Both the position numbers and the translations under genes were made by a program. Below the pieces are notes generated by a model that worked only from the letters and a program-made list of their open reading frames with translations, was not told where the DNA came from and ran no database searches. Positions 51,810-61,514 of a stretch of DNA of 64,000 nt are shown here, in pieces. The number at the start of each line of letters is the position of its first letter. Position 1 is the first letter of the stretch. Origin of the DNA: Caldicellulosiruptor hydrothermalis 108 (GTDB lineage Bacteria > Bacillota > Thermoanaerobacteria > Caldicellulosiruptorales > Caldicellulosiruptoraceae); NCBI RefSeq assembly GCF_000166355.1, contig NC_014652.1, positions 1,552,928 to 1,616,927 on the forward strand. Reading direction: 5' to 3'.

Positions 51810-53048
51810 CTATTCTTGGTATTTTTTTAAAACAAGAACTGCGTTATGACCTCCAAAACCGAAAGAGTTTGTCATAGCATACTCTATAGTTCTTTCTTTG
51901 CCCTGATTAACAGTGTAATCCAAATCGCACTCTTCGTCTTTAGTTGCATAGTTGATTGTGGGTGGAACAAACTGGTTGTATATTGCCAATGCAGTTATCA
52001 ATGTTTCCACTGCTCCTGCAGCGCCAAGCCAGTGACCTGTCATGGACTTTGTGGAGCTTATTGAAAGCTTATATGCATGTTCTCCGAACACCTTTTTAAT
52101 TGCAAGGGTTTCAAATTTATCGTTGTAAGGTGTAGATGTACCGTGAGCGTTTATATAGTCTATTTTTTCAGGAGGAATTCCTGCATCTTTTATTGCCTTT
52201 TGCATTGCAAGCATAGGCCCTTCTCCTTCTGGGTCAGGCGCTGTAATGTGATATGCATCATCTGATGCACCATATCCCACGACCTCTGCATATATTTTAG
52301 CTCCTCGCTTTTTGGCATGTTCAAGCTCTTCTAAGATAAGTATCGCTCCACCTTCGCCCATTACAAAACCGTCTCTGTCTTTATCAAATGGTCTGCAGGC
52401 TGAATTTGGGTCAGGGTTTGTTGACATTGCCTTCATAGCACAAAAACCTGCAAACGAAAGTGGTGTGATTGCTGCCTCAGACCCGCCAGTCACTATCACA
52501 TCAGCATAGTCTTGCTGAATCATTCTAAATGCTTCTCCAATTGCATGTGCGGAAGAGGCACATGCTGTGACAATTGTTTCATTTATACCTTTGAACCCAT
52601 ATGTTATTGCAATGTGTCCTGCTGCAATATTTGCTATCATCATTGGAACAAAGAACGGACTTACTCTCGATGGTCCTTTTTCTCTCAAGATATTTGCCTG
52701 CTCTTCTAATGTCTCAATTCCCCCAATACCACTTCCTATTACCACTCCAACTTTTGTCTTGTCAATGTTTTCTAAATTAAGTTTGCTATCTTCAAGTGCA
52801 AGTTTTGTTGCCGCCAAAGCAAAGTGTGTGAACCTATCCATTCTTCGTGCTTCTTTTTTGTCTATGTAATTTGTAGGGTCAAAGTTTACAATCTCTGCAG
52901 CAACCTTTGTAGGAAAGTTTGAAATGTCAAATTTCTCTACAACTTTGATACCATTTTTCCCATTTTTAATAGAATTCCAAAATGTATCTATATCAAATCC
53001 CAAAGAGGATATAACTCCCAGCCCAGTTATCACAACTCTTCTTTTCAT
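51810..53048 (-). CDS. fabF: 3-oxoacyl-ACP synthase II
   Basis: 412 aa condensing enzyme that elongates malonyl-ACP with acyl-ACP. Catalytic Cys in [14 protein letters not shown], His in [11 protein letters not shown] and [14 protein letters not shown], and the C-terminal [15 protein letters not shown]. Site AGGAGGTAAACTTGA before ATG. It follows acpP, separated by a hairpin. Confidence 0.97.
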   Translation of the reverse strand: MKRRVVITGLGVISSLGFDIDTFWNSIKNGKNGIKVVEKFDISNFPTKVAAEIVNFDPTNYIDKKEARRMDRFTHFALAATKLALEDSKLNLENIDKTKVGVVIGSGIGGIETLEEQANILREKGPSRVSPFFVPMMIANIAAGHIAITYGFKGINETIVTACASSAHAIGEAFRMIQQDYADVIVTGGSEAAITPLSFAGFCAMKAMSTNPDPNSACRPFDKDRDGFVMGEGGAILILEELEHAKKRGAKIYAEVVGYGASDDAYHITAPDPEGEGPMLAMQKAIKDAGIPPEKIDYINAHGTSTPYNDKFETLAIKKVFGEHAYKLSISSTKSMTGHWLGAAGAVETLITALAIYNQFVPPTINYATKDEECDLDYTVNQGKERTIEYAMTNSFGFGGHNAVLVLKKYQE

Positions 53049-53088
53049 TCAAGTTTACCTCCTAAACACTTAAAAGTTGAATACTTTA

Positions 53089-53117
53089 CCCCTGCTTTTG
53101 GACTTTAAAAGCAGGGG
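53089..53117 (-). terminator. Hairpin between acpP and fabF
   Basis: CCCCTGCTTTT (53089-53099) and AAAAGCAGGGG (53107-53117), a perfect 11-base stem with a 7-base loop, 10 bases after the acpP stop. No strong T-run follows on the minus strand, so it may be a partial terminator or RNA-stability element that keeps acpP message more abundant than fabF. Confidence 0.6.
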
Positions 53118-53127
53118 CAAGTATTTT

Positions 53128-53364
53128 TTATTGATGCTCTTCAATATATTTTACCGCATCTGCAACTGTTCTAATCTTTTCTGCATCCTCATCCGGAATT
53201 TCAATGCCAAACTCTTCCTCAAGCTCCATGATAAGCTCAACAATGTCCAGTGAGTCTGCACCAAGGTCGTCCAAGAAAGAAGATTCAGGTGTTATCTTGT
53301 CTTCTTCAATGTCAAGTTTGTCTGCTATAATCTTTTTTACCTTTTCAAAAATTTCGCTGTTCAC
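53128..53364 (-). CDS. acpP: Acyl carrier protein
   Basis: 78 aa acidic carrier. The phosphopantetheine Ser is in [15 protein letters not shown] (residue 37). I chose the GTG at 53364, 6 bases after GGAGGTG, giving [17 protein letters not shown]; the reading to 53379 would start inside the ribosome-binding site. Between fabG and fabF, the standard place. Confidence 0.96.
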   Translation of the reverse strand: MNSEIFEKVKKIIADKLDIEEDKITPESSFLDDLGADSLDIVELIMELEEEFGIEIPDEDAEKIRTVADAVKYIEEHQ

Positions 53365-53420
53365 AAAAAACACCTCCAAAAATTTTGTATTTTTAATAAT
53401 CGCTCTACTTAAGAATATTA

Positions 53421-54167
53421 TTACATAATCATCCCACCGTCAACAACAATAACTTGCCCAGTAATATAGGATGAAAGGCTTGAGGCAAGAAAAAGTGCCA
53501 CGTTTGCGACCTCATCAGCCTCGCCAAACCGACCAAGTGGGATGGAAGAAAGCATGGCCTCTTTTACCTTGTCACTTAAAACCTCTGTCATGTCAGTTTT
53601 AATAAAGCCCGGTGCTATTGCATTTACCCTGATATTTCGGGACGCAAGTTCTTTTGCAAGAGACTTTGTAAGACCTATTATTCCTGCTTTGGACGCTGCA
53701 TAATTTGCCTGTCCAACATTGCCCGCAATTCCTACAACAGAGGATATATTAATTATGTTGCCAAACCGTTGTTTTACCATCATTCTGGCAGCTGCTCTTG
53801 CGCACAAAAACGCTCCTTTTAAATTTATTGCAATAACCTTATCAAAGTCTTCCTCATTCATTCTAAGAATTAGTCCATCTTTTGTAATTCCGGCATTGTT
53901 AACAAGTATATCAAGCCTTCCAAACTCCTTTTCCACTTGTGAGAACATCTGATTTACCTCATCTGCACTTGAAACATCACATTTTATTATCATCGTTTTT
54001 GTTCCTATTTTCTCTATCTCTTCTTTCAAATTTTCTGCTTGGGACTGACTTGACGAATAGTTAATAATTACATTTGCTCCGTTTTGAGCAAACTTTAAAG
54101 CAATTGCTCTTCCAATTCCACGTGATGCGCCTGTGATGAGCGCCACTTTATCTTTTAATAGTTCCAT
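53421..54167 (-). CDS. fabG: 3-oxoacyl-ACP reductase
   Basis: 248 aa short-chain dehydrogenase, NADPH-dependent. [16 protein letters not shown] is the cofactor loop, [14 protein letters not shown] follows, catalytic Ser in NISSVVG, and YAASKAG carries the Tyr-Lys pair. The C terminus [12 protein letters not shown] is typical. Confidence 0.96.
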   Translation of the reverse strand: MELLKDKVALITGASRGIGRAIALKFAQNGANVIINYSSSQSQAENLKEEIEKIGTKTMIIKCDVSSADEVNQMFSQVEKEFGRLDILVNNAGITKDGLILRMNEEDFDKVIAINLKGAFLCARAAARMMVKQRFGNIINISSVVGIAGNVGQANYAASKAGIIGLTKSLAKELASRNIRVNAIAPGFIKTDMTEVLSDKVKEAMLSSIPLGRFGEADEVANVALFLASSLSSYITGQVIVVDGGMIM

Positions 54168-54208
54168 AATTTAAAATCCTCCTACAACAGAATCTTATGA
54201 ACGCAAAG

Positions 54209-55120
54209 TTAAAGATTATTCATGTCTTCAACCTTGTTAATGTTTATAATTTTAACATCCTTTTTTATCTTCTTTACAAGACCACTTAAAGTGGTTCCAG
54301 GTCCTATCTCTACAAATGTATCAAATCCATCTTCCAAAAGCCTGTTTACACATCCAAGAAAGTTTACAGTAGTATAAACCTGTTTTTCTAAAAGGTCTAC
54401 TATATCCTCTTTTTTCATATAATCTGCTGTAACATTCGATACAACAGGGATTTGAGGTTCTTTTATGTCAATTTCTAATAAGTGTTTCTTCAGCTTCTCT
54501 CCTGCACCTTTTATAAGGCTGCAGTGAAATGGCGCAGAAACGTTAAGTTCCACACATCTTTTTGCTCCCTTTTGCTTTGCAATCTCCATTGCAAAATACA
54601 CAGCTTGTTTTTCTCCTGAAATCACTGTCTGTTCAGGAGAATTGATGTTTGAAATTTCAACAACTCCCTTCTCTTTTGCTATTTTGCAAACTTCTTTTAC
54701 ATCTTCTGCTGACAGACCCAAAACCGCTGCCATTGCTCCTACACCTTCAGGCACCTCATTTTGCATATACTCTCCTCTTTTTGAAACAAGCCACACAGCA
54801 GTTTTAAAATCAATACAACCAGATACAACAAGAGCAGAGTACTCCCCTAAGCTCTGACCAAATACAGCTTTAGGTTCAAGTTTTTCTTTCACAGTTTCAT
54901 ATATTGCAACTGAGGTTGTAAGAATTGCAGGTTGAGTAATTTTTGTAAGTTTTAGTTCCTCTTCTGGACCATTGAAAATAATGTTTTTTAAATCAAAATC
55001 TAAAGCTTCATTTGCTAAATCAAAAATCTTTCTTGCAGATTCAAAATTTTGATAAAAATCATAACCCATGCCAACAAATTGCGCACCTTGACCAGGGAAC
55101 ATCACTGCTAACTTTCCCAC
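54209..55120 (-). CDS. fabD: Malonyl-CoA:ACP transacylase
   Basis: 303 aa. MFPGQGAQFVGMG opens the protein, the catalytic Ser is in GQSLGEYSALV and the His in SAPFHCSLIKG. The GTG at 55120 follows GGAGAGG by 7 bases; the longer reading starts within the fabH end. It loads malonyl units onto AcpP for FabH and FabF. Confidence 0.95.
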   Translation of the reverse strand: MGKLAVMFPGQGAQFVGMGYDFYQNFESARKIFDLANEALDFDLKNIIFNGPEEELKLTKITQPAILTTSVAIYETVKEKLEPKAVFGQSLGEYSALVVSGCIDFKTAVWLVSKRGEYMQNEVPEGVGAMAAVLGLSAEDVKEVCKIAKEKGVVEISNINSPEQTVISGEKQAVYFAMEIAKQKGAKRCVELNVSAPFHCSLIKGAGEKLKKHLLEIDIKEPQIPVVSNVTADYMKKEDIVDLLEKQVYTTVNFLGCVNRLLEDGFDTFVEIGPGTTLSGLVKKIKKDVKIININKVEDMNNL

Positions 55121-55137
55121 TGTATAACCTCTCCTTT

Positions 55138-56124
55138 CTATATCCATTTAACAGCACAAGATGCCCATGTAAGGCCTCCCCCGAATCCAACAAGTACAAT
55201 CTTGTCACCTTTTTTTATCTTTCCTTCTTCTATTGCCTCATCAAGTGCAATTGGGATTGATGCAGCAGATGTATTACCATATTTGTGCAGGTTAACAAAC
55301 ACCTTTTCCATTGGAATTTTGAGCCTCTTTGCAGCACTCTCAATTATCCTTATATTTGCTTGATGGGGTATGAAAACATCTATATCTGAAGAAGAAAGCC
55401 CAACCTTTTCTAAAACTTTTTCAACTGCGTATGGCATTATTTTAACAGCAAACTTATAAACCTCATTGCCGTCCATATAGATTTTTCTAAAGTTTGGCAT
55501 GTCTTTAAATTGAGAATAGCTCAAATCACTGAGCCCAAACGCATGACAGTAAAGCAAAAGCCCATTTTCACCATCACTTCCAAGCTCAAACCCTAAAATA
55601 CCTTCTTCGCTTGAAGCTGTTAAAATAGCAGCACCTGCCCCATCACCAAAAAGCACACAGGTTGACCTGTCAGACCAGTTAGTTATCTTAGAGAGTGCTT
55701 CGGCACCTATGACAAGAGCAGTTTTGCAAAAGCCGTTTTGAATAAATTGAGTAGCAATTGCCATGCCGTATATAAAACCTGAACATGCTGCGGATATGTC
55801 AAAAGCAAATGCATTTTTAAGTTTTAACTCTTTTTGAACAAGGCATGCTGTTGAAGGAAAAAACATCTCGGGGGTTACTGTTGCCACAATCACAACGTCA
55901 ATCTCATCCGGTAAAATCCCTGCCTTTTGCATAGCATTTCTTGCTGCTTGTACTGCTAAATCGGTGGTAGAAGTTCTTCCGTCAACTATTCTTCTTTCTT
56001 TTATACCTGTTCGCTGGGTTATCCATTCATCAGATGTTTCAACCATCTTTTCTAAATCATGGTTGGAAAGAATTCTCTCGGGCACAAATCTTCCTGTTGA
56101 AAGAATCTTGACATTCTGTCTCAT
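55138..56124 (-). CDS. fabH: 3-oxoacyl-ACP synthase III
   Basis: 328 aa starter condensing enzyme (acyl-CoA plus malonyl-ACP). Catalytic Cys in [13 protein letters not shown] (near residue 112), His in [10 protein letters not shown] and Asn in [15 protein letters not shown] terminus [11 protein letters not shown] and [14 protein letters not shown] are typical. Three bases separate it from plsX. Confidence 0.97.
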   Translation of the reverse strand: MRQNVKILSTGRFVPERILSNHDLEKMVETSDEWITQRTGIKERRIVDGRTSTTDLAVQAARNAMQKAGILPDEIDVVIVATVTPEMFFPSTACLVQKELKLKNAFAFDISAACSGFIYGMAIATQFIQNGFCKTALVIGAEALSKITNWSDRSTCVLFGDGAGAAILTASSEEGILGFELGSDGENGLLLYCHAFGLSDLSYSQFKDMPNFRKIYMDGNEVYKFAVKIMPYAVEKVLEKVGLSSSDIDVFIPHQANIRIIESAAKRLKIPMEKVFVNLHKYGNTSAASIPIALDEAIEEGKIKKGDKIVLVGFGGGLTWASCAVKWI

Positions 56125-56127
56125 TTT

Positions 56128-57132
56128 TTAGACCTCGCTTTCGGCTGTGATTTCTTCTTTAAGTAATGCTAATATATTATTCTTATAAAAAGACTTTGCT
56201 TGATGTATCCCGCTGAAAATTGCCTGGCTATCTGATGCACCATGACATTTCACTATTATTCCATCTATTCCCAAAAGAGGAGCTCCTCCTACTTCCTTGT
56301 AATCGTATTTACCTTTTAACCTTTTGAGGTATGGTTTTAACAAAAGTCCACCAATTTTTGCTCTAAAACTTGATTTTGCAATATCTTTTAGGATATCAAA
56401 AAACAAAAGTCCCATTCCCTCTGTAAGCTTCAAAACTATATTGCCAACAAATCCATCACACACAACTATATCAGGTGGTGAAAATGGCAAGCTTCTTGCC
56501 TCAACATTCCCCACAAAGTTTATGTTTTTTGCACTTTTTAAAAGATCATATGACTGTTTTGAAAGGTCATTGCCTTTATTTTCTTCTGTGCCTATATTCA
56601 AAAGCCCGACTGTCGGGTTTTTCTTGCCAAGTACCCTGCTAACATACACTGTTGCCATCTGAGCAAACTGCAAAATATTTATTGGTCTGCAATCTGTGTT
56701 TGAACCAACATCAATTAAAAGGTACTGCCCGTCTTTGTAGGGGAGCCGGGTGGTTAGTGCAGGCCTATCTATCCCTTTGATTCTTCCAACAATCAAAAGC
56801 CCACCTGCCATCAAAGCACCAGTGCTTCCTGCTGATACAAAAGCATCAATCTTGCCTTCTTTCAAGTACTGCAAACCCACTACAATAGAAGAACTTTTCT
56901 TTTGCCTTATTGCTTTTACTGGCTCATCTTCAAATTCTATCTTTTCTTTGCAATCTACTATTTCCACTTTATTGAGAGGTTGCACCTTTTGAGCACACTC
57001 TTTTTCAATAATACTTCTGTCGCCAAAAATTACCACTTCGTCATCCTGATTTTGATTTAAATAGAGTGCAACGCCCTCTATAACTGCATGTGGTGCGTTG
57101 TCACCGCCCATTGCATCAATACCAATCCTCAT
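56128..57132 (-). CDS. plsX: Phosphate acyltransferase PlsX
   Basis: 334 aa. Converts acyl-ACP to acyl-phosphate for phosphatidic acid synthesis. Starts RIGIDAMGGDNAPHAVIEG; other family blocks are VSAGSTGALMAGGLLIVGRI, ALTTRLP and VCDGFVGNIVLKLTEG. Second gene of the FapR operon. Confidence 0.96.
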   Translation of the reverse strand: MRIGIDAMGGDNAPHAVIEGVALYLNQNQDDEVVIFGDRSIIEKECAQKVQPLNKVEIVDCKEKIEFEDEPVKAIRQKKSSSIVVGLQYLKEGKIDAFVSAGSTGALMAGGLLIVGRIKGIDRPALTTRLPYKDGQYLLIDVGSNTDCRPINILQFAQMATVYVSRVLGKKNPTVGLLNIGTEENKGNDLSKQSYDLLKSAKNINFVGNVEARSLPFSPPDIVVCDGFVGNIVLKLTEGMGLLFFDILKDIAKSSFRAKIGGLLLKPYLKRLKGKYDYKEVGGAPLLGIDGIIVKCHGASDSQAIFSGIHQAKSFYKNNILALLKEEITAESEV

Positions 57133-57153
57133 ATTTTACTACACTCCCGTTTC

Positions 57154-57729
57154 CTATTGCGCTGAATTATTTCCTTCATTTAAAGCAACAAGAATAAATT
57201 TGCCCCTGAAAACCTCTTCATTATTTCTCTTGATAAATACCCACACTATATATTTATTGTTCCTTTTCTTTTTCAGCTCAGCTCTTGCGACAAGCCTATC
57301 ATTTGCAAAAACTGGTGTTTTATACTTTATATTTGCCACCCCAATCAACGCTGCTTTTGCATCAATAACAGACATAGCAACCGATTCAGCAAAAGCATAG
57401 ATGTACTGGCCCTTGACCATATTACTGTTGCTAAAGGTCATCCAAAGCTGTGGTTCAAACATTGCAATGGCAAAATTCTCAAGCTCTATGTCAATAATTT
57501 CCCCCACAACATCTCGCGGTGAGATAGTTTTGAGTTTAGATATGCTCTCTTTTGCCATTTCCTTTATTCTTTCTCGAACTTCTTTGATATCCAAAATCGC
57601 TCTGTCAAGCCTTATTGTCTGGACAGAACATCCAAATTCACTTGCTAACTCCTCATCTGTTATAAAAGGATTTTCTTTTATTCTTTGAAGCAAAAGTCTG
57701 TGTCTTTCTTTCCTTGATAGCTTTGCCAT
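57154..57729 (-). CDS. fapR: Fatty acid biosynthesis repressor FapR
   Basis: 191 aa. N-terminal DeoR-like helix-turn-helix (ITDEELASEFGCSVQTIRLDR) and a C-terminal hot-dog fold that binds malonyl-CoA (about residues 75-185, IYAFAESVAMSVIDAKAALIG, ANIKYKTPVFANDRLVARA). It represses its own operon when malonyl-CoA is low. First gene of the cluster, behind its palindromic operator. Confidence 0.95.
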   Translation of the reverse strand: MAKLSRKERHRLLLQRIKENPFITDEELASEFGCSVQTIRLDRAILDIKEVRERIKEMAKESISKLKTISPRDVVGEIIDIELENFAIAMFEPQLWMTFSNSNMVKGQYIYAFAESVAMSVIDAKAALIGVANIKYKTPVFANDRLVARAELKKKRNNKYIVWVFIKRNNEEVFRGKFILVALNEGNNSAQ

Positions 57730-57745
57730 AATTTTATCACCATGA

Positions 57746-57777
57746 TTTAATATTTGATATTAATATCAGGTATTAAA
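57746..57777. promoter_or_regulatory. Candidate FapR operator
   Basis: TTTAATA (57746-57752) and TATTAAA (57771-57777) flank the perfect palindrome TGATATTAATATCA (57755-57768). It lies just upstream of fapR, where FapR autoregulates in Bacillus, although the sequence differs from the Bacillus FapR box. Confidence 0.6.
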
Positions 57778-57829
57778 TTCTTATGCCAATATTATATATA
57801 AATATGACTTAATTTTCAATAACAAAAAA

Positions 57830-57849
57830 GCCACTTTTTTGAAAGTGGC
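57830..57849 (-). terminator. Terminator after galU
   Basis: GCCACTTT and AAAGTGGC form an 8-base stem with a 4-base loop; on the minus strand TTTTTTG follows. Confidence 0.88.
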
Positions 57850-57862
57850 CAAAAAACTAATC

Positions 57863-58771
57863 TTAAATTTTTTCTAACTCGTTTAATTTCTCTTTATAAT
57901 TCTTGGCATTTACAAGAGTAACAAGATAATTGTAAAAATCTTTGCCAATGTCTTCTCTTGAAAGAGCAATCTCGACTGTTGCCTGCAAAAAACCAAGTTT
58001 GTTGCCCACATCATACCTTTTTCCTTCAAACTCATAAGCATACATAGCTTCTTTTTTTGATAACTCTCTTAAAGCATCAGTCAATTGAATCTCGCCACCA
58101 ACGCCTTCTTTTGTATGTTGTAGAATATTTAATATCTCAGGAGTGATGATATATCTTCCAAGCACAGCAATATTCGAAGGTGCTTCTTCCTTTTTTGGTT
58201 TTTCAACAAGGTCTTTTACCTTATAGATTCTATCTTCTATCTGTTTCCCTGCAATAATTCCATACTTGCTAACATCATCCTCTGGTACTTTTTGCACACC
58301 CAAGATGGTTGTCCTGTACTCTTCATACACCTCTATCAGCTGTTTCAAACATGGCTTTTCAGAAATGATGATATCATCACCAAGCAAAACTGCAAAAGGT
58401 TCGTTGTCGATAAAAAGTCTTGCACAGTATACTGCATCACCAAGTCCTCTTGGTTCTTTTTGGCGTATGTAATGGACATTGTAATCTGCTATTTTTCTTA
58501 TCAATTGAAGATTGTCATAATCCTTTTTATTTTCGAGTGCAACCTCAAGCTCAAAAGACTTGTCAAAATGGTCTTCAATTGCTCTTTTGCCACGCCCTGT
58601 GACAATTAAAATGCTCTCTATCCCTGATTCTAACGCCTCTTCTACTATGTATTGAATTGTTGGCTTGTCCACAATGGGAAGCATCTCTTTTGGCTGTGCT
58701 TTTGTTGCCGGCAAAAACCTTGTTCCAAGTCCTGCCGCAGGAATGATTGCTTTTTTGATAAGTCTTCTCAC
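57863..58771 (-). CDS. galU: UTP-glucose-1-phosphate uridylyltransferase
   Basis: 302 aa nucleotidyltransferase producing UDP-glucose. IIPAAGLGTRFLPATKAQPKEMLPI is split here by position: the nucleotide loop is AAGLGTRFLP and the catalytic Lys is in KAQPKEMLP. Further blocks are VEEALESGIESILIVTGRGK, LGDAVYCARLF and VEKPKKEEAPSNIAVLGRYI. Start is GTG after GAAGGTG. It stands alone between two terminators. Confidence 0.95.
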   Translation of the reverse strand: MRRLIKKAIIPAAGLGTRFLPATKAQPKEMLPIVDKPTIQYIVEEALESGIESILIVTGRGKRAIEDHFDKSFELEVALENKKDYDNLQLIRKIADYNVHYIRQKEPRGLGDAVYCARLFIDNEPFAVLLGDDIIISEKPCLKQLIEVYEEYRTTILGVQKVPEDDVSKYGIIAGKQIEDRIYKVKDLVEKPKKEEAPSNIAVLGRYIITPEILNILQHTKEGVGGEIQLTDALRELSKKEAMYAYEFEGKRYDVGNKLGFLQATVEIALSREDIGKDFYNYLVTLVNAKNYKEKLNELEKI

Positions 58772-58840
58772 TTATTTGTCACCTTCTTTTTATGATTTTA
58801 TTTAATTAATTCCATTATATCACAAATTGAGAGAAAAAAA

Positions 58841-58873
58841 TAAAGCACGACCTCAAAAATTGGCCGTGCTTTA
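58841..58873 (-). terminator. Terminator after the DUF1292 gene
   Basis: TAAAGCACGACC and GGCCGTGCTTTA pair with one mismatch (58841-58852, 58862-58873); on the minus strand TTTTTTT follows. Confidence 0.85.
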
Positions 58874-58881
58874 TTTTTCAC

Positions 58882-59181
58882 TTACTCTTCATCCTCGTCA
58901 TACATATCAAAGTCTTCCTCATCAAATCTGGACTGAAAGATTTCAAATACATTTTCAAGTTCTTCCTCGTCCTCTACACCCACGTATACCTCTTCACCGT
59001 CTCTGTCTTCGATTCTGAGAATTACAACCTCAGCCTCTTCGTCTTCTTTCTCCATCTCTTCTAAAGGAAGAAGTACTATATAGTCATTACCATTGTAATT
59101 GACTTTATCAAGCATCTCAAAAGATATCTCTCTTCCTTCCTCATCTACCAATGTTACTACATTGTCTGCAAACATATCCAT
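58882..59181 (-). CDS. DUF1292 protein
   Basis: 99 aa, very acidic. VTLVDEEGREISFEMLDKVNYNGNDYIVLLP and EAEVVILRIEDRDGEEVYVGVEDEEEL are the two blocks of the DUF1292 (YrzB) family, followed by an Asp/Glu-rich tail. Function unknown. Site AAGAGGTGAATTTATT before ATG. In many Firmicutes it follows ruvX; that gene is not here. Confidence 0.9.
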   Translation of the reverse strand: MDMFADNVVTLVDEEGREISFEMLDKVNYNGNDYIVLLPLEEMEKEDEEAEVVILRIEDRDGEEVYVGVEDEEELENVFEIFQSRFDEEDFDMYDEDEE

Positions 59182-59264
59182 AATAAATTCACCTCTTTTC
59201 TAAATATAGACTATTGTAATACAAAAATTGGCACATGTCAACACTCAAATTCATCTACAATATA

Positions 59265-59582
59265 TTATCCCCACCAGATTTCATCATAACCATCTTCTTG
59301 GTCTTTTGGTCCTTCGTAAAAGTCCAAATAACAAATCTTGCCTGTCGATTTCTCAACCATTTTCAATCTGAACATAAAATCCGGATGCTCTATTTTATCA
59401 ACTGCATCATAGTCATAGGCATTATCAGTGGCAACTTCAAACCCATAACTGCTAAGGTCGCTAATGACTTCCTGAATCTCATATTCAAAGTCAATATCAA
59501 TCTCAGGGATATTCCCTTCTTTTAAAAGCTTTGCAACCTCATCAATTTCGCCTGTTTGATATCTAAAACCTCTCTTAATCAT
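59265..59582 (-). CDS. Conserved hypothetical protein (105 aa)
   Basis: Unrecognised small acidic protein. It has a short basic start (MIKRGFRYQTGEIDEVAKLL), a central strand-rich part and a tail FYEGPKDQEDGYDEIWWG with two Trp. No Cys pair, signal peptide or membrane segment. Site AAAAGGGGTTG before ATG. It precedes the DUF1292 gene by 83 bases and may be transcribed with it. Confidence 0.65.
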   Translation of the reverse strand: MIKRGFRYQTGEIDEVAKLLKEGNIPEIDIDFEYEIQEVISDLSSYGFEVATDNAYDYDAVDKIEHPDFMFRLKMVEKSTGKICYLDFYEGPKDQEDGYDEIWWG

Positions 59583-59664
59583 ATTCCAAACAACCCCTTT
59601 TCAATGGCATTATGAAATATATGCTTTTTTATTATGATATAATGATACCCTCTATAAAAAGGGT

Positions 59665-60582
59665 TTAAACAGACCTATCAATAAAATATTCGACTGTTTT
59701 TTTCAACCCTTCCAAAAGTGAAAATTGTGGTGAAAATCCTAATACACTCTTTAAAAGATTATTTGAAAGACAGCTGTGTGCAATATCGCCGGGCCGTTTT
59801 GACTGATAAACAGGACTTCTTTTGTATCCTGTCAAGCCAGAAAGAATCTCAAACAGTTCATTTACCGATACATTTTTACCAGTGCTCAGATTAAATGTTC
59901 CTGACACAGAACTTTCCAGTGCAATACAGTTTGCTTCAGCAACATCTTCAACATATATAAAGTCTCTTGTCTGAGTCCCATCTCCAAATATAATTACATC
60001 TTTGCTACCCTGCATACGTTCACAAAAAATTGATACAACTCCGCCCTCCCCAAACGGGTCCTGCCGTGGTCCATAGACATTTGAATATCTGAAAATGATA
60101 TACTCAAAATTAAAATTATGCGCAAACATCTTGATATACTCTTCTGAAGTAAGCTTAGACAGACCATAAAAAGATTCTGGTCTTAATGGGTGATTTTCGT
60201 CAATTGGAATATACTTTGGTTCTCCATAAACTGCTGCTGAGGATGCAAGAATAAATTTTTTTACTTTGTATTTTACACAATAATCAAGAAGATTAACCGT
60301 GCCCAAGACATTTATACTGCAATCAAGATAAGCATCTTTCATAGACTTTGCAACACTCACCTGAGCTGCCTGGTGTATGCAATATTCAATTTTGTTTTCT
60401 TCGAATACTTTTTCTAAATTATCACGAATATCAAGTTGATAGAATTTAGCCTTTGGATTAATATTACAAACGTTGCCGGAAAGAAGATTGTCCACAATGC
60501 ATACATCATATCCTTTTTCAATGAGCTTGTCGACAATATGTGACCCAATAAAGCCAGCACCGCCTGTCACAAGAACTGCCAA
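59665..60582 (-). CDS. NAD-dependent nucleotide-sugar epimerase (GalE-like)
   Basis: About 305 aa, extended short-chain dehydrogenase. VLVTGGAGFIGSHIVDKLIEKG binds NAD; SSAAVYGEPKYIP and YGLSKLTSEEYIK hold the catalytic Ser/Tyr/Lys; FRYSNVYGPRQDP and GDGTQTRDFIYVEDVAEA are typical of UDP-glucose 4-epimerases. The TTG at 60582 follows AGGAG by 10 bases; GTG at 60594 is inside the site. Exact sugar cannot be told. Confidence 0.88.
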   Translation of the reverse strand: MAVLVTGGAGFIGSHIVDKLIEKGYDVCIVDNLLSGNVCNINPKAKFYQLDIRDNLEKVFEENKIEYCIHQAAQVSVAKSMKDAYLDCSINVLGTVNLLDYCVKYKVKKFILASSAAVYGEPKYIPIDENHPLRPESFYGLSKLTSEEYIKMFAHNFNFEYIIFRYSNVYGPRQDPFGEGGVVSIFCERMQGSKDVIIFGDGTQTRDFIYVEDVAEANCIALESSVSGTFNLSTGKNVSVNELFEILSGLTGYKRSPVYQSKRPGDIAHSCLSNNLLKSVLGFSPQFSLLEGLKKTVEYFIDRSV

Positions 60583-60697
60583 CAGACTTTGCACTCCTTT
60601 TTTATTTTGTATATAGAAAAAGTATATATCTAATTTATTTCAATTGCAAACTTTGATATAATTAGAGGATGAAATAAATTTAAACTTCAGGGGGTTT

Positions 60698-61300
60698 TTG
60701 AAATACAAAATGAAAACCAAAAAGATATTTCTATATAGTCTGCACATTTTGAAAAATCACTTTCTAACAACAGTCATATTTATAGCGTTTATGTACCTAT
60801 ATTTCTCCCTCTTCAGAGGAGTAACCTCACAGCTTATAAGTGGCATAGTTATCTGTCTACTTTATTTGTACGGCAATTTTTCGAGTGGCAGGTTTCACGC
60901 AAAAAAAAGAGATGCACTGTCTCTTTTAGAAGGTGCTGTAGCTATAGCTATAGCTTCACTTCCCACAATTATTTTAGCTATAATGGCAGCAAATTATGTA
61001 TCTTTGAACGATAAGGGTTTTTTAAACTCTCACTGGGCAAATGTGGCGTTCAGACTTTGGAACTCCCCTTTTATTGGAGTGTATTCATACGCAGATGAGA
61101 TTGCAAAAGCTAAGCATTCAGTCAACGTTATAATAACAACTTACTGGATAACTGCTTTGTTTTTACCAATTTCTTCCTGGACAGGTTATTTAATTGGAGT
61201 GCTGGAAAAGAAAGAATTAATAAAGCTTCCTGAATATACTTTTTTACCTAAAAAGAAGAGCCAAAATAAAAAGCAGGGCAAAACCGGTAAATCCTATTAA
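60698..61300 (+). CDS. Hypothetical membrane protein (200 aa)
   Basis: Unrecognised. About four hydrophobic segments: near residues 20-38, 42-60, 80-100 and 145-167, with a basic tail KKKSQNKKQGKTGKSY. The middle (NSHWANVAFRLWNSPFIGVYSYADEI) is probably extracellular. Start may be the TTG at 60698, directly after AGGGGG, or an ATG four codons on. Its last 57 bases overlap the end of bofA on the other strand. Confidence 0.75.
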   Translation: MKYKMKTKKIFLYSLHILKNHFLTTVIFIAFMYLYFSLFRGVTSQLISGIVICLLYLYGNFSSGRFHAKKRDALSLLEGAVAIAIASLPTIILAIMAANYVSLNDKGFLNSHWANVAFRLWNSPFIGVYSYADEIAKAKHSVNVIITTYWITALFLPISSWTGYLIGVLEKKELIKLPEYTFLPKKKSQNKKQGKTGKSY

Positions 61301-61426
61301 AGTTCCAATTGCAAGGTTTGCTATGTTAAATCCAATATGAAGACCATACGGTCCACACAAGAGATTAAAAAGGATAATAAAAGATGCAGTAAGAATAAAT
61401 CTTATAATTAAATCAAAAAGTCTCAT
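61244..61426 (-). CDS. BofA-like protein
   Basis: 60 aa, two hydrophobic segments. NLLCGPYGLHIGFNIANLAIGTLIGFTG matches the core of BofA, the inhibitor of pro-sigma-K processing, whose usual pattern is N-x-x-GG-x-x-G-I-x-x-N. Position next to recR and a DUF2508-like gene is the same as in Bacillus. Site GAGGTAATCCATAT before ATG. It overlaps a convergent gene at its 3' end. Confidence 0.8.
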   Translation of the reverse strand: MRLFDLIIRFILTASFIILFNLLCGPYGLHIGFNIANLAIGTLIGFTGFALLFILALLFR

Positions 61427-61488
61427 ATATGGATTACCTCAGATTTGGCTTTTCTAAATATAAATTTATGTCAAATCAAAAATAAAAA

Positions 61489-61514
61489 GAACCCTCTTTT
61501 TTAGTGAGGGTTCT
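61489..61514 (-). terminator. Terminator overlapping the end of the DUF2508-like gene
   Basis: AGAACCCTC and GAGGGTTCT form a 9-base stem with an 8-base loop. The stem includes the last codons and stop (61501) of the gene; on the minus strand TTTTTATTTTT follows. Confidence 0.85.

Noticed and set aside
58882..59181. Low-complexity acidic frame as an artefact
   Set aside because: Rejected as artefact: the blocks before the acidic tail match DUF1292, and it has a good ribosome-binding site and terminator.
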